Assembly: GCA_963748075.1 (NCBI GenBank)
Contig: CAVVHQ010000049.1
Span: 1-64,000 of the forward strand
From: VRUE01 sp963748075
GTDB taxonomy: Bacteria > Actinomycetota > Thermoleophilia > Solirubrobacterales > 70-9
Length of the DNA: 64,000 nt
Direction: 5' to 3'
Positions 6,972-16,750 of this stretch are shown one piece after another. The position numbers and the translations under genes were made by a program. The notes under the pieces were generated by a model. It ran no database searches and was not told the DNA's origin. It worked only from the letters and a program-made list of their open reading frames with translations. Numbering within the stretch: position 1 is the stretch's first letter; each line of letters starts with the position of its first letter.

Positions 6972-8417
6972 TCAGCTCTTCGCAACCTCGAGCCGGATCT
7001 CCTTGCCCTTCAGCTTGGTCCCGTCGAGGAACTCGACCGTGCGGTCGGCCTCGCCGGAGGCCACCTCAACGAAGGAGAAGCGGTGCAGAACGCGGATGTT
7101 GTGGATCGCCTCCTCGCCGAGCACCGCACCCTCCCGCAGCGCCCAGCGCAGATCGTCCTCGGTGATGCCGCTGCGTTCGCCGCGGTTGACGAACAGCTTC
7201 ACCCAGTCGCCCGCCGCCGCGCTCTCCCCCGGCGGGCGGCTCCCGTTCTCCTTCGCGACCCGCTCGCGGTCGCGGCGGCGCGGGCGCGGGGCGTGTTCGA
7301 GGCGGTCCTCCGGGCTCTCCCACTCGCCGATCGCGGTCTTCACGTCGCGCTCGATCCGGCCGATCTCCTCGCGCTGCGCCGGCGTCACCAGGGTTATCGC
7401 CCGGCCGGTCCGCCCGACCCGGCCGGTCCGCCCGATCCGGTGCACGTAGACCTCGGAGGAAGCGGGGACGTCGTAGTTGATGACGTGAGTGACGTGCTCG
7501 ATGTCGAGCCCGCGGGCGGCGATGTCGGTGGCGACCAGCAGCTTCACCCGGTGGTCCTTGAAGGCGATCATCACGCCGTCGCGGGCGCCCTGGCTCATGT
7601 CGCCGTGCAGCGCTTTGACGTCGAGGCCTTTGTCCCTCAGCGTCCGGTCCAGCCGGGTGGCGCCGATTTTGGTGCGGCAGAAGACGATCGCCTGCTCCGG
7701 TTCCTCCTCCTTGAGCAGCTCGACCAGGCGCGACGCCTTCTCCTTTGCCGGCACCTCGACGAAGGCCTGTTCGATCGCGTCGACGGTCAGCTTCTTCGGC
7801 GTGATTTTGATCGTCGTCGGCTCGTACATGTAGCCCTCGGCGAGCCGTTTGACCGGCGGCGGCATGGTCGCCGAGAAGAGCGCCGTCTGGCGCCCGCTGG
7901 GGCACAGCCGCAGGATCTTCTCGACGTCCTCGATGAAGCCGAGGTCGAGCATCTCGTCGGCCTCGTCGAGAACCACGTAGCGGGCCGCGGTGAGGACCAG
8001 CGAGCGGCGCGACATCAAGTCCATCATCCGCCCGACCGTGGCGACGACAACCTGGGCGCCCGCCCGCAGCTGCGACTGCTGCGAGCGGATCGGCGCACCG
8101 CCGAAGATCGCGACGATCTCGACCTCGAGGTGCTCGGCGTAGGCGCGCAGCGCCTGGGTCACCTGGATGCAGAGCTCGCGGGTCGGCGTGAGGACGAACG
8201 CCTGCACCTCGTCGCTGGTCGGGTCGATGTACTGCAACATCGGCAGGCCGAACGCGGCGGTCTTGCCGGTCCCGGTCTGCGCCTGGCCGATCACGTCATG
8301 GCCGGCGAGCAGCTCGGGGATCGCCTGCTCCTGGATCGGGGTCGGCTCGGTGTAGCCGAGCTCGTCCAGCGCCTGCTGGATCTGCGGCGCCAAGCCGAGC
8401 TCGCTGAACGCGGTCAT
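6972..8417 (-). CDS. DEAD-box ATP-dependent RNA helicase with DbpA-like RNA-binding domain
   Basis: This helicase of about 481 residues has the Q motif (GYTEPTPIQEQAIP), Walker A (AQTGTGKT), PTRELCIQV, DEAD in VLDEADEMLDLG, SAT, and C-terminal motifs VATDIAARGLDI and YVHRIGRTGRVGR. After a charged linker, the last 75 residues (WVKLFVNRGERSGITEDDLR) match the DbpA-type RNA-binding fold that targets structured rRNA in DbpA. It therefore probably acts in ribosome assembly or RNA remodelling. ATG 8417 (MTAFSELGL) is chosen over 8444, because the longer version would begin in hairpin repeat R1. A GGATGGGGA site lies upstream. Confidence 0.88.
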   Translation of the reverse strand: MTAFSELGLAPQIQQALDELGYTEPTPIQEQAIPELLAGHDVIGQAQTGTGKTAAFGLPMLQYIDPTSDEVQAFVLTPTRELCIQVTQALRAYAEHLEVEIVAIFGGAPIRSQQSQLRAGAQVVVATVGRMMDLMSRRSLVLTAARYVVLDEADEMLDLGFIEDVEKILRLCPSGRQTALFSATMPPPVKRLAEGYMYEPTTIKITPKKLTVDAIEQAFVEVPAKEKASRLVELLKEEEPEQAIVFCRTKIGATRLDRTLRDKGLDVKALHGDMSQGARDGVMIAFKDHRVKLLVATDIAARGLDIEHVTHVINYDVPASSEVYVHRIGRTGRVGRTGRAITLVTPAQREEIGRIERDVKTAIGEWESPEDRLEHAPRPRRRDRERVAKENGSRPPGESAAAGDWVKLFVNRGERSGITEDDLRWALREGAVLGEEAIHNIRVLHRFSFVEVASGEADRTVEFLDGTKLKGKEIRLEVAKS

Positions 8418-8427
8418 TGGACGTCCC

Positions 8428-8469
8428 CATCCGATATCGACCACACCAGGGTGGGGTGAATGTCGGATG
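8428..8469 (-). repeat. Hairpin repeat R, copy R1
   Basis: An imperfect palindrome has ends CATCCGATATCGACCACACC and GGTGGGGTGAATGTCGGATG. It lies just upstream of the DEAD-box gene and downstream of the oxidoreductase start region. It belongs to the family seen at 35236, 36183 and 57561. Confidence 0.65.
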
Positions 8470-8472
8470 CGC

Positions 8473-9420
8473 TCACTTGGACGGGTCCAAGAGGAGCTTG
8501 CCGGAGGTGCGGCGGGCGATCAGGTCCTCGTGGGCGCGCGCCGCCTCCGACAGGGGGTGGACCTCGCCGACGTTGACCTCCAGCTCACCGCCGGCGACCG
8601 CCCCCAGCAGCTCGCCGATCATCGGCGCGGCCAGCTCGCGGCGCAGCAGCAGGTGGACGAGCCAGAAGCCGATCACCGACACCGAGCCACGCAGCAGGGC
8701 AGCAGTGGAGACGTCGCGCTGCTCGCGCGAGGCGATCCCGAAGACGACCATCCGGCCGAACGGGGCGAGGGCGGAAAGCTCGGCGTCGAAGGCCGCGCCG
8801 CCGCTCATCTGGAGAACCGCGTCGACCGGCTCGCCGCCGTTGGCCGCGAGGATCGCCTCCTTGAGGTCACCGGCCCGCGAGTCGACGGTCGCGTCGGCCC
8901 CGAGCCGCTCGACCAGGGCCCGCTTCTCCTCGCTGGAGGCGAGCCCGATCACCTTCGCCCCGGCCCGCTTGCCGAGCTGCACCGAGAGCGATCCAGTCCC
9001 ACCCGCGGCAGCCTCCACCACCAGCGTCTCCCCCGGCTCGACCCGCGCGCACCGCCGCACCAGCGCCATCGCGGTCAGCCCCTGGAGCAGCAGCGCCGCG
9101 GCCTGATCGTCATCCACCTCATCCGGCACGGGAATCAGAAGTCCCTCCGGCACCGCCACCTTCTCCGCATATCCCCCACTCGGCAGGATCGCCGCGACCC
9201 GCCTCCCGTCCGGCGTGCGCCCGCTCACCTCGGCCCCGGGAATCATCGGCAGCTGCTGCTCGGCCAGATAGTCGTTCCGAGTCGCGTGCGTATCGGCGAA
9301 GTTGACCCCGCTGCGAGCAACCTCGACAAGCACCTGACCCTCACCGGCCACGGGCTCATCCACCTCGACGTGCCGAAGCACCTCGGGCCCCCCGAACTCC
9401 TCTATCTGGATCGCCTTCAT
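8473..9420 (-). CDS. Zinc-independent quinone oxidoreductase-like (MDR family)
   Basis: This 315-residue protein of the medium-chain reductase superfamily starts MKAIQIEEFGGPEVLRHVEV. It has PMIPGAEVSGRTPDGRRV in the catalytic domain and a nucleotide-binding fold AAAGGTGSLSVQLGKRAGAK, typical of NADPH quinone oxidoreductases. The structural-zinc cysteines of alcohol dehydrogenases are absent. It should reduce quinones or enones with NADPH in the cytoplasm. It is separated from the helicase by repeat R1 and diverges from the PfkB kinase. The exact substrate cannot be assigned. Confidence 0.82.
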   Translation of the reverse strand: MKAIQIEEFGGPEVLRHVEVDEPVAGEGQVLVEVARSGVNFADTHATRNDYLAEQQLPMIPGAEVSGRTPDGRRVAAILPSGGYAEKVAVPEGLLIPVPDEVDDDQAAALLLQGLTAMALVRRCARVEPGETLVVEAAAGGTGSLSVQLGKRAGAKVIGLASSEEKRALVERLGADATVDSRAGDLKEAILAANGGEPVDAVLQMSGGAAFDAELSALAPFGRMVVFGIASREQRDVSTAALLRGSVSVIGFWLVHLLLRRELAAPMIGELLGAVAGGELEVNVGEVHPLSEAARAHEDLIARRTSGKLLLDPSK

Positions 9421-9463
9421 CGAAACGGGAGTCTCGCAGGGGAGCCGCTAGGCTGCCGTGCCG

Positions 9464-10396
<933 letters not shown>

Positions 10397-10499
10397 CGCC
10401 GCCGCCCCGGTCGCGGCTTCTCCGAACGGTGACAGGCCGGCGAGCCGAACTGCGATACTGGCCTCCGAGTCGATATATCCCCGAGCTCGAGGAGGGGTG

Positions 10500-11900
10500 A
10501 TGGCCACCGAGCAGCAGACCACCAACGCAGCCGCCGACGGGAGGGCCGCCACCGGCTCGGAGACCCTCACCGTCACCGACAACCGCACCGGGCGAACCTA
10601 CGAGGTGCCGGTGACCGACGGCACCCTGCGGGCCATGGACCTGCGCCAGATCAAGGTATCCGAGGACGAATTCGGCCTGATGTCCTACGACCCCGCCTTC
10701 ACCAACACCGCCTCCTGCCGGTCCGCGATCACCTACATCGACGGCGAGGCGGGGATCCTCCAGCACCGCGGCTACCCGATCGAGCAGCTCTGCGAGAGCT
10801 CCAACTTCCTCGAGGTCGCCTACCTGCTGATCTTCGGCGAGCTGCCGACCGGGCCGCAGCTCGACCGCTGGACCCACGACATCACCCACCACACTTTCGT
10901 CCACGAGGACCTCAAGAACTTCTTCGAGGGCTTCCGCTACGACGCGCACCCGATGGGGATGCTGCTCGCCGGGGTCGGCGCGCTCTCCACCTTCTACCCC
11001 GACGCGAAGCACACCAACGACCCCGAAGAGCGCTACATGGCGGCGGTGCGGCTGCTCGCCAAGGTGCCGACCCTGGCCGCCTTCTCCTACCGCCACAACA
11101 TGGGGCTGCCCTACGTCTACCCCGACAACGACCTGCGCTACGCCGAGAACTTCCTCTCGATGATGTTCAAGAAGACCGAGGTCAAGTACGAGCCGGACCA
11201 GCGGCTGGCGCGGGCACTCGACGTGCTCTTCACCCTCCACGCCGACCACGAACAGAACTGCTCGACCAGCGCCGTGCGCAGCGTCGGCTCCTCCGACGTC
11301 GACCCCTACTCCGCGGTGGCGGCCGGGGTCGCGGCGCTCTACGGTCCGCTGCACGGCGGCGCCAACGAGGCGGTGCTGCGGATGCTGCGGCGGATCGAGT
11401 CGGTCGACAACATCCCCGGCTTCCTCGAGCGGGTGAAGGGGCGGGAAGAGAAACTGATGGGCTTCGGCCACCGCGTCTACAAGAACTACGACCCGCGGGC
11501 GCGGATCATCCAGCAGCACATGGACGAGGTCTTCGAGGCGACCGAGTACAACCCGCTGGTCGAGATCGCCCGCGAGCTGGAGAAGCGGGCGCTCGACGAC
11601 GAGTACTTCACCTCGCGCAAGCTCTACCCGAACGTCGACTACTACTCGGGGATCATCTACGAGGCGCTGGAAATCCCGGCCGACATGTTCACGGTGATCT
11701 TCGCGATCCCGCGCACCGCCGGCTGGGTCGCGCAGTGGATGGAGCTGCACGAAGACCCCGAGCAGAAGATCGCCCGTCCGCGGCAGATCTACACCGGCTA
11801 TCGCGATCGCGACTACGTGGCGGTGGGCGATCGCCAGGGACCGGAAAAAATCGTCGGGCCGCCGGCGCGGCGGCCCAAACGGCCAAGGCGCGGGGCGTAG
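10500..11900 (+). CDS. gltA: Citrate synthase
   Basis: This 466-residue citrate synthase condenses acetyl-CoA with oxaloacetate. Visible signatures are FTNTASCRSAITYIDGEAGI and LQHRGYPIEQL, the active-site His regions (LHADHEQNCSTSAVR, GPLHGGANEAVLRMLRRI, GFGHRVYKNYDPRA), and the catalytic Asp region near KLYPNVDYYSGIIYEAL. ATG 10500 follows GAGGAGGGGTG, a good ribosome site; GTG 10497 is an alternative. The C-terminus carries a basic tail (PPARRPKRPRRGA) beyond the usual end RQIYTGYRDRDYV. Repeat A2 begins two bases after the stop. Together with acnA, the 2-oxoglutarate dehydrogenase and fumC it covers TCA-cycle steps. Confidence 0.95.
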   Translation: MATEQQTTNAAADGRAATGSETLTVTDNRTGRTYEVPVTDGTLRAMDLRQIKVSEDEFGLMSYDPAFTNTASCRSAITYIDGEAGILQHRGYPIEQLCESSNFLEVAYLLIFGELPTGPQLDRWTHDITHHTFVHEDLKNFFEGFRYDAHPMGMLLAGVGALSTFYPDAKHTNDPEERYMAAVRLLAKVPTLAAFSYRHNMGLPYVYPDNDLRYAENFLSMMFKKTEVKYEPDQRLARALDVLFTLHADHEQNCSTSAVRSVGSSDVDPYSAVAAGVAALYGPLHGGANEAVLRMLRRIESVDNIPGFLERVKGREEKLMGFGHRVYKNYDPRARIIQQHMDEVFEATEYNPLVEIARELEKRALDDEYFTSRKLYPNVDYYSGIIYEALEIPADMFTVIFAIPRTAGWVAQWMELHEDPEQKIARPRQIYTGYRDRDYVAVGDRQGPEKIVGPPARRPKRPRRGA

Positions 11901-11902
11901 CG

Positions 11903-11994
11903 GCGCGCGGGTCCTGTCGGCGGTTGGGGGGTCTCCGCCGGTCGCTGGGGCGGTGGGCCGCGAAGTCGCCGCGTCCTCTGGAGACCCCCAACCC
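11903..11994. repeat. Palindromic repeat A, copy A2
   Basis: Starting two bases after the citrate synthase stop, this copy reads GCGCGCGGGTCCTGTCGG. Arms GTTGGGGGGTCTCC and GGAGACCCCCAAC pair across a GC-rich core that contains GGTCGCTGGG, also found in other A copies. It could form a long hairpin that ends gltA transcription. Confidence 0.65.
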
Positions 11995-12023
11995 TTGCCT
12001 ATAGGCGCCGCTACGCTCCTTTC

Positions 12024-12371
12024 GTGGCCAGCTGGAAACTGACCGTCCGCCACGGGTCGGAGGTGGAGCACGAGAGCTTTGAGGAGCTGGGGGAGGCTGT
12101 GGCGGCGATGCGGGAGCGGGCCTTGGCGATTCGCGCCGAGGGGCCGGTAAGGGCCGCATCGATGTTGCGGAGGTTCGAGCCCGAGCAGCAGGTCCACGCT
12201 CGCCTGCAGCTCAGCGGGAAGGGGCTGCTGCGCAAACCGGTCGCCGGGGTGGACGTGCGCGGGGACGGGACCTTCATGCCGTACCGGGGCGGCGTCAGGC
12301 GGGAGGAGCTGGACCCGACCGACTACGAGACGCCGTTCGACCTGGTCCGCGAGACTCTCGAGGCGGGATGA
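12024..12371 (+). CDS. Hypothetical protein
   Basis: This 115-residue cytoplasmic protein starts at GTG 12024 (ASWKLTVRHGSEVEHESFEEL). It has a short beta-rich N-terminus, a helix with ERALAIRAEGPVRAASML, and a segment VHARLQLSGKGLLRKPVAGV. No signal peptide, membrane segment or catalytic motif is seen, and I do not recognise the family. It follows repeat A2 and precedes another small unknown gene in the same direction, so the two may share a transcript. Coding is supported by codon bias and by lack of a better alternative frame. Confidence 0.55.
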   Translation: MASWKLTVRHGSEVEHESFEELGEAVAAMRERALAIRAEGPVRAASMLRRFEPEQQVHARLQLSGKGLLRKPVAGVDVRGDGTFMPYRGGVRREELDPTDYETPFDLVRETLEAG

Positions 12372-12378
12372 GGGGCTT

Positions 12379-12417
12379 GTGGCGTTTTATTGTCGGTATG
12401 CGACAACAACTCGCCAC
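12379..12417 (+). promoter_or_regulatory. Inverted repeat before hypothetical gene
   Basis: Arms GTGGCGTTTTATTGTCG and CGACAACAACTCGCCAC pair over 17 positions with three mismatches around gtatg. The element ends ten bases before ATG 12427 and is AT-rich for this genome. It could be an operator or a 5' mRNA hairpin controlling the next gene. Confidence 0.45.
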
Positions 12418-12426
12418 AGCCAGACG

Positions 12427-12735
12427 ATGAGTGAAACGGAGATCCCGAAGGGCAGTTACGCGGCGGGGCGGCGGGCGAAGCTGCCGGCCGGCGCGGAAGC
12501 GCCCTACGCGGTGTTCGTCAACGGGGTCGAGCAGCGCGAGGGAGTCGACTACGAGCTGAGGGCCGGGGAGATCGTCTTCAACCGCAATATCGTCAAGGAG
12601 AAGGTCGGCACCGGCCGCTGGCTGGCGATGTACCTGGGCCTGTTCGGCACCTACCGCAAGAACGAGACCGTCGACCTCCAGTTCCAGCGCAAGGGCAAGG
12701 TTGAGCTGCGCTCCGACCTGCCGGTCGAGGACTGA
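12427..12735 (+). CDS. Hypothetical protein with N-terminal PKGSYAAGRR segment
   Basis: This 102-residue protein starts at ATG 12427 (SETEIPKGSYAAGRRAKLPA). A compact region follows (YAVFVNGVEQREGVDYELRA, then GEIVFNRNIVKEK) that looks like a small beta sandwich. It then has WLAMYLGLFGTYRKNETVDL, QFQRKGKVELRSDLPVED. The phrase VNGVEQREGVDYELRAGEIVF resembles short beta-hairpin repeats of phage or appendage proteins, but no family can be named. The upstream in-frame TTG/GTG extension would run through the inverted repeat and is unlikely. It converges with the deacetylase gene. Confidence 0.6.
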   Translation: MSETEIPKGSYAAGRRAKLPAGAEAPYAVFVNGVEQREGVDYELRAGEIVFNRNIVKEKVGTGRWLAMYLGLFGTYRKNETVDLQFQRKGKVELRSDLPVED

Positions 12736-12747
12736 GCGGGCTCCCGA

Positions 12748-13551
12748 TCACCGGGAGCTGTCGAGGACGAGTTGGGGGACGGTGACCAGCCGGTAGTTGC
12801 GGGCGCGCAGCTTTTCGATCACCGTGGGCAGGGCGGTGACTGTCTCAGAGCGATCGCCGCCGCCGTCGTGCAGGAGGACGATCGCGCCCGGGTGGACCTC
12901 TTCGAGGACGTGCTGGAAGATCGCCCCTTCGCCAGGACGCTCGTAATCGGCGGTCTCCACCGTCCAGAGGACCGTCAACATCTTCTCGCGGCGCAGCAGC
13001 TTCAGCGTGTTCGCGTCGTACTCGCCGAAGGGCGGGCGGAAGAGCCGCGGGAAGGGCGCGCCGAGGCGCCGCAGGTCGGCCGCCTGCTCGAGCAACTGGG
13101 ATTCCTGTTCGGCCGGCGGCAGGCCGGCCATCCTGACGTGATCCTGGGTGTGGTCGCCGATCGCGAAGCCGGCTCTCGCCTCGCGGCGGATCTCGTCCGG
13201 GTATTCGTCGATCGCCAGCCCGACCGGGAAGAAGGTGGCCGGCGCCCGACGGCGGATCAGGATGTCGAGGATTTCATCTGTGTAGGGGCCGGGTCCGTCG
13301 TCGAAGGTGAGCGCCACCTCGCGCCGGGCGCCGGGGGCTTCGCGGAGGACCGGCGCCTCCGGCAACAGCGACTCGACCGCCCGCCGCGCCCGGGCTGCCC
13401 GCCGGAGCGCCCGTTCACCGCGCAGCAGGGCCCGGACGCCGCTGCTGATCCGCGTCGAGCGCAGCTTCTTCGAAGCCGAGGCGGAGAGCATCCAGAGCGG
13501 CGTGAACAGCACCGCCAGCACGACGCCCACCGCGACGAGGCGTCGCCTCAT
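12748..13551 (-). CDS. Polysaccharide deacetylase (NodB/CE4 family), membrane-anchored
   Basis: This 267-residue protein has an N-terminal signal anchor (RRRLVAVGVVLAVLFTPLWM) and then a CE4 NodB domain. The metal/catalytic motifs are VALTFDDGPGPYTDEIL (general base and metal Asp), IGDHTQDHVRM (His pair) and FRPPFGEYDANTL, and a C-terminal IVLLHDGGGD completes the site. It should remove N-acetyl groups from peptidoglycan or another surface glycan outside the membrane. It lies 47 bp downstream of the UbiA-type gene on the same strand, fitting a cell-wall role. Start ATG 13551 is chosen. Confidence 0.88.
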   Translation of the reverse strand: MRRRLVAVGVVLAVLFTPLWMLSASASKKLRSTRISSGVRALLRGERALRRAARARRAVESLLPEAPVLREAPGARREVALTFDDGPGPYTDEILDILIRRRAPATFFPVGLAIDEYPDEIRREARAGFAIGDHTQDHVRMAGLPPAEQESQLLEQAADLRRLGAPFPRLFRPPFGEYDANTLKLLRREKMLTVLWTVETADYERPGEGAIFQHVLEEVHPGAIVLLHDGGGDRSETVTALPTVIEKLRARNYRLVTVPQLVLDSSR

Positions 13552-13598
13552 GTGTACGCGCCGCGCCGGCGCGACGTCGGCGGGCGGCTGCCGGCCGC

Positions 13599-14558
13599 TC
13601 ACTTGAAGACGTAGAGGAGGAGGAAGGCGATCACCGCGAAGCTCGCGCCGGCGGCGATCATCCCCTTGTCCTCGGCGACGATCGCGGCGGTGGAGCGTTC
13701 GTCGGAGCGGTCGTAAATCAGATACAGGTAGCGGAAGATGCCGTAGATCACGGGGGGGATGGTCAGCATCATGCGACTGCCGATCAGGGGCGAGTTGACG
13801 GTGTAGATCGCGTAGCTGAGCACCGTGCCGGTGGTGACCAGGGAGACCATCTGGTCGAGGAAGGGAAGCGAGTAATGCTCGAGCACGGGCCGCGTCGAGG
13901 TGCCCTGGTGCAGCTCGGAGACCGCCTCCTGGCGCCGCTTGGTGAAGCCGAGGAAGGCAGCGAGCATGCCGGTGCAGAGGATCAGCCACTCCGACGCCTG
14001 CGCTTCGACCGCGCTGGCGCCGGCCGCGACCCGCAGGATGAACAGCCCCGCCAGCGTCATCACGTCGATGATCACGACCTGCTTGAGGCCGAGGCTGTAG
14101 GCGACCTGAGCGATCCCGTAGCCGACCACCATCAGCCCGACCTGCCAGTTGACCGTGGCGAAGGCGAGCCCGATCGCGCCCGCGGCGAGCAGCGGCGCGA
14201 TCGCCATCGCCGCCCCCTCCGAAATCTCGCCCGCCGCCAGCGGGCGGAAGCGCTTCTTGGGGTGCTTGCGGTCGAGCTCGACGTCGATCAGGTCGTTGAT
14301 GAAATAGCCAGCGCTGGAGATCGCGCAGAAGGAGACGAAGGCGAGCGTCGCCTCCAGCACCTCGTGCGGCTGGTTGAACTTGCCCGAGAACAGCAGCCCC
14401 GCGAAGACCAGGACGTTCTTGATCCACTCGTGCGGCCGTCCGGTCTTGATCGCCGCTCGAAGCGGCGAGCGGCGCGGCACGACCGGCCCCTCGGCCGCGG
14501 CGCCGGGGCCGTCTGCGCCGGCCTGGACCGACGGCTGTTCGGAAGTGATCGTTTCCAT
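13599..14558 (-). CDS. UbiA prenyltransferase, decaprenyl-phosphate phosphoribosyltransferase type
   Basis: This 319-residue integral membrane protein has many hydrophobic helices. The first prenyl-diphosphate motif is FINDLIDVELDRKHPKKRFR, with the Asp-rich NDxxDxxxD core, and the start region is TGRPHEWIKNVLVFAGLLFS. This combination is characteristic of the group that transfers phosphoribose to decaprenyl phosphate for decaprenylphosphoryl-arabinose synthesis. The second Asp cluster appears weakly as YLIYDRSDERST. A role in cell-envelope glycan assembly fits the neighbouring deacetylase. Other UbiA substrates remain possible. Confidence 0.8.
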   Translation of the reverse strand: METITSEQPSVQAGADGPGAAAEGPVVPRRSPLRAAIKTGRPHEWIKNVLVFAGLLFSGKFNQPHEVLEATLAFVSFCAISSAGYFINDLIDVELDRKHPKKRFRPLAAGEISEGAAMAIAPLLAAGAIGLAFATVNWQVGLMVVGYGIAQVAYSLGLKQVVIIDVMTLAGLFILRVAAGASAVEAQASEWLILCTGMLAAFLGFTKRRQEAVSELHQGTSTRPVLEHYSLPFLDQMVSLVTTGTVLSYAIYTVNSPLIGSRMMLTIPPVIYGIFRYLYLIYDRSDERSTAAIVAEDKGMIAAGASFAVIAFLLLYVFK

Positions 14559-14627
14559 CTTCAGGGGGCCCGGACGGCACGCGAAGGGCCGTCCGACCAG
14601 GGAGATCCAGTTGCGACAGGGTAGCGC

Positions 14628-15995
14628 TCAGCCCGGTAGCCGAACGGTGAACAGAGCGCCTCGGGCGGGAAGGTTCTCCACCCGGACCGAGCCGCCCATC
14701 GCCTCGCTCAACTCGTGGACGATCGCCAGGCCAAGGCCGGCGCCCTCCGCCGAGCCGCGGCCTGCGCGGGCACGGAGGCGGAAGCGCTCGAAGGCGCGCG
14801 GAATCTCCTCCCCGGGGATGCCCGGGCCCTGGTCGGCGACCCGGATCTCGCCCGGCGCCACCGAGATTGTCACCCGGCCGCCCTGCGGGCTGACCCGGAT
14901 CGCGTTCTCGAGCAGGTTTGAGACGACCTGGAGGGTGCGACCGTGGTCGGCGCTCGCCGGCGCGGCATCGCCCTCGACCCGGACCTCCACCGCACCCTGG
15001 GCGGCGCGGGGCCGCAGCCGCTCCTCAGCCTCGCGGGCGACCGCACCCAGGTCGACCGGCTCGCGGCGCACCTCCAGCACCCCCTGCCGCAGCCGCGCCA
15101 GCGCCAGCAGGTCGCCGACCAGCCGCTCGAGCCGCTGCGCCTCGCGGCCGACCACGGCGGCCGCCTCGCGCGGCTCGACCGTGCCGTCCTCGATCCCCTC
15201 GGCGTAGCCGCGAATCGAGGTGAGCGGCGTGCGCAGATCGTGGGAGACGGAGAGCAGCACCGCTCGCTCGGCGTCGCGGGCCAGCGCGAGCTGCTCGGCC
15301 ATCTCGTTGAAGGAGGCGGCGAGGTGGTCGATCTCTTCGGCCCCACCCCGCGGCACCGGCTCGGGATGCCGGCCCGCGGCCAGCTCGCCGGCCGCGCTCG
15401 ACAGCCCCCGCAGCGGCCCGCTCAGCCGCCGCGCCAGCAGCGCCGCGACCACGGCGGCGAGCAGGGCAGCCGCCCCGCTGGCGATCAACAGCGCGGAGAG
15501 GTAGCGGCGGAAGTCGTCTCCGCTGACCAGGTCGGGACGGGTGACCAGGACCACGGCGCTGCCGGAACGGCGCGCCGCGTAGATCGACTCGCGGCCGCCG
15601 ATCTCGGCGGTGCCGTCGGCGCTGCCGGAGCGACGCAGCTGCCCGGCCGCCTTGTCGGGGAGCACGGCGGCCGCTCTGCGCAGGGTGATCACCTCGACCG
15701 GCCGCGGCGCCGGCGCGGTCCCCGGCGGTGGCGTCGCCAGGCCGGGCGGCGGAAGGGGGCGCGGCGCCCCTTTGCGTTCAGCAGGACCCCGGCGCGCCGA
15801 GCGAGCCCGCTGCCTCGCCGTTTCCAGCAGCGAAGCTTGGCCGACCAGCGCGTCTGCCTGGCGCTCGACGTCGCTGCGGATCGTCCCCCGCACCGCGTCC
15901 CTGGTGAGGACGATGCCGAGCGCCAGCGAAGCGCCGACCCCGAGCAGGACCGCGCCGAGGATCGCCAGGAAGAGGCGCGCCCGCAGCGAGCGCAT
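14628..15995 (-). CDS. HAMP-domain sensor histidine kinase
   Basis: This 455-residue kinase has an N-terminal membrane helix (LFLAILGAVLLGVGASLALG) and an extracytoplasmic region with a Pro-rich stretch. A second helix (ALLIASGAAALLAAVVAALL), HAMP, and HisKA with VSHDLRTPLTSIRGYAEGI follow. The HATPase domain has NLLENAIRVSPQGG, DQGPGIP and GAGLGLAIVHEL. Its start overlaps the response regulator stop (ATGA at 15995), so the pair is coupled. The operon probably senses an envelope signal and controls the secreted protein at 16751-17353. Confidence 0.88.
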   Translation of the reverse strand: MRSLRARLFLAILGAVLLGVGASLALGIVLTRDAVRGTIRSDVERQADALVGQASLLETARQRARSARRGPAERKGAPRPLPPPGLATPPPGTAPAPRPVEVITLRRAAAVLPDKAAGQLRRSGSADGTAEIGGRESIYAARRSGSAVVLVTRPDLVSGDDFRRYLSALLIASGAAALLAAVVAALLARRLSGPLRGLSSAAGELAAGRHPEPVPRGGAEEIDHLAASFNEMAEQLALARDAERAVLLSVSHDLRTPLTSIRGYAEGIEDGTVEPREAAAVVGREAQRLERLVGDLLALARLRQGVLEVRREPVDLGAVAREAEERLRPRAAQGAVEVRVEGDAAPASADHGRTLQVVSNLLENAIRVSPQGGRVTISVAPGEIRVADQGPGIPGEEIPRAFERFRLRARAGRGSAEGAGLGLAIVHELSEAMGGSVRVENLPARGALFTVRLPG

Positions 15996-16669
15996 CAGGA
16001 GACGACCTTGTAGCCGGCGCCGCGGACGGTCTGGATGAGCTCGGGACGGCCGAGCTTGGCGCGAAGCTGCGCCACATGGACGTCGACCGTCCGCGTCCCC
16101 CCGGCGAACTCGCCGCCCCAGACCAGCTCCAGCAGCCGGTCGCGGCTCAGCACCACGCCGGGGTGGGAGAGCAGCGCCGCCAGCAGGTCGAACTCGCGGG
16201 CGGTCAGCTCGACCGGCACTCCACCGACGCTCACCGTCCGCGACGCACGCTCCAGCTCGACATCGTGCGCCGAGAGCGTGCCGGCGCCGACCGCCTCGCC
16301 GCCGCCCGAAGCGCGACGCAGGATCGCCTTGACGCGGGCGACCAGCTCGCGCGGCGAGAACGGCTTGGTGACGTAATCGTCGGCGCCCGCTTCCAGGCCC
16401 GCCACGCGGTCCACCTCGTCGTCGCGGGCGCTGAGGATGAGGATCGGGACAGCGGTGCGGGCGCGCAGCCGCCGGCAGACCTCGAAACCGTCGATCCCCG
16501 GCAGGCCGATGTCGAGGACGACTAGCCGCACCGAATGCCGTGCCAGCTCCTCGAGCGCCTGCTCGCCGCTGCTCGCCCAGACGACCTCGAAGCCGTCGCG
16601 CCGCAGGTAGGCGCGGACCAGGTCGGCAATCGCCTGCTCGTCCTCGACGACGAGGATCGCTCCCTTCAT
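15995..16669 (-). CDS. OmpR/PhoB-family response regulator
   Basis: This 224-residue protein starts MKGAILVVEDEQAIADLVRA (ATG 16669). It has the phospho-acceptor Asp in LVVLDIGLPGIDGFEV and Lys in DDYVTKPFSPREL. The C-terminal winged helix (VELTAREFDLLAALLSHPGV, then RTVDVHVAQLRAKLG and ETVRGAGYKVV-like end QTVRGAGYKVVS) binds DNA, usually at tandem direct repeats. A longer frame to 16744 exists but begins with low-complexity sequence. It is coupled to the kinase by a four-base overlap. Direct repeats at 17425-17440, upstream of the next gene, are a plausible target. Confidence 0.9.
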   Translation of the reverse strand: MKGAILVVEDEQAIADLVRAYLRRDGFEVVWASSGEQALEELARHSVRLVVLDIGLPGIDGFEVCRRLRARTAVPILILSARDDEVDRVAGLEAGADDYVTKPFSPRELVARVKAILRRASGGGEAVGAGTLSAHDVELERASRTVSVGGVPVELTAREFDLLAALLSHPGVVLSRDRLLELVWGGEFAGGTRTVDVHVAQLRAKLGRPELIQTVRGAGYKVVS

Positions 16670-16750
16670 CGCGCCTAGCCTCTCAGGTGCTCCCGCCGGT
16701 AGACGAACGGGGCGGCCGCTCCCGCCGGCCGCTCCCGTTGCCATGGGTGG

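Noticed and set aside
12736..14580. A single long ORF of about 600 codons on the minus strand fusing UbiA and deacetylase
   Set aside because: Only its last 267 codons have coding features. The rest is an out-of-frame shadow of the UbiA gene.
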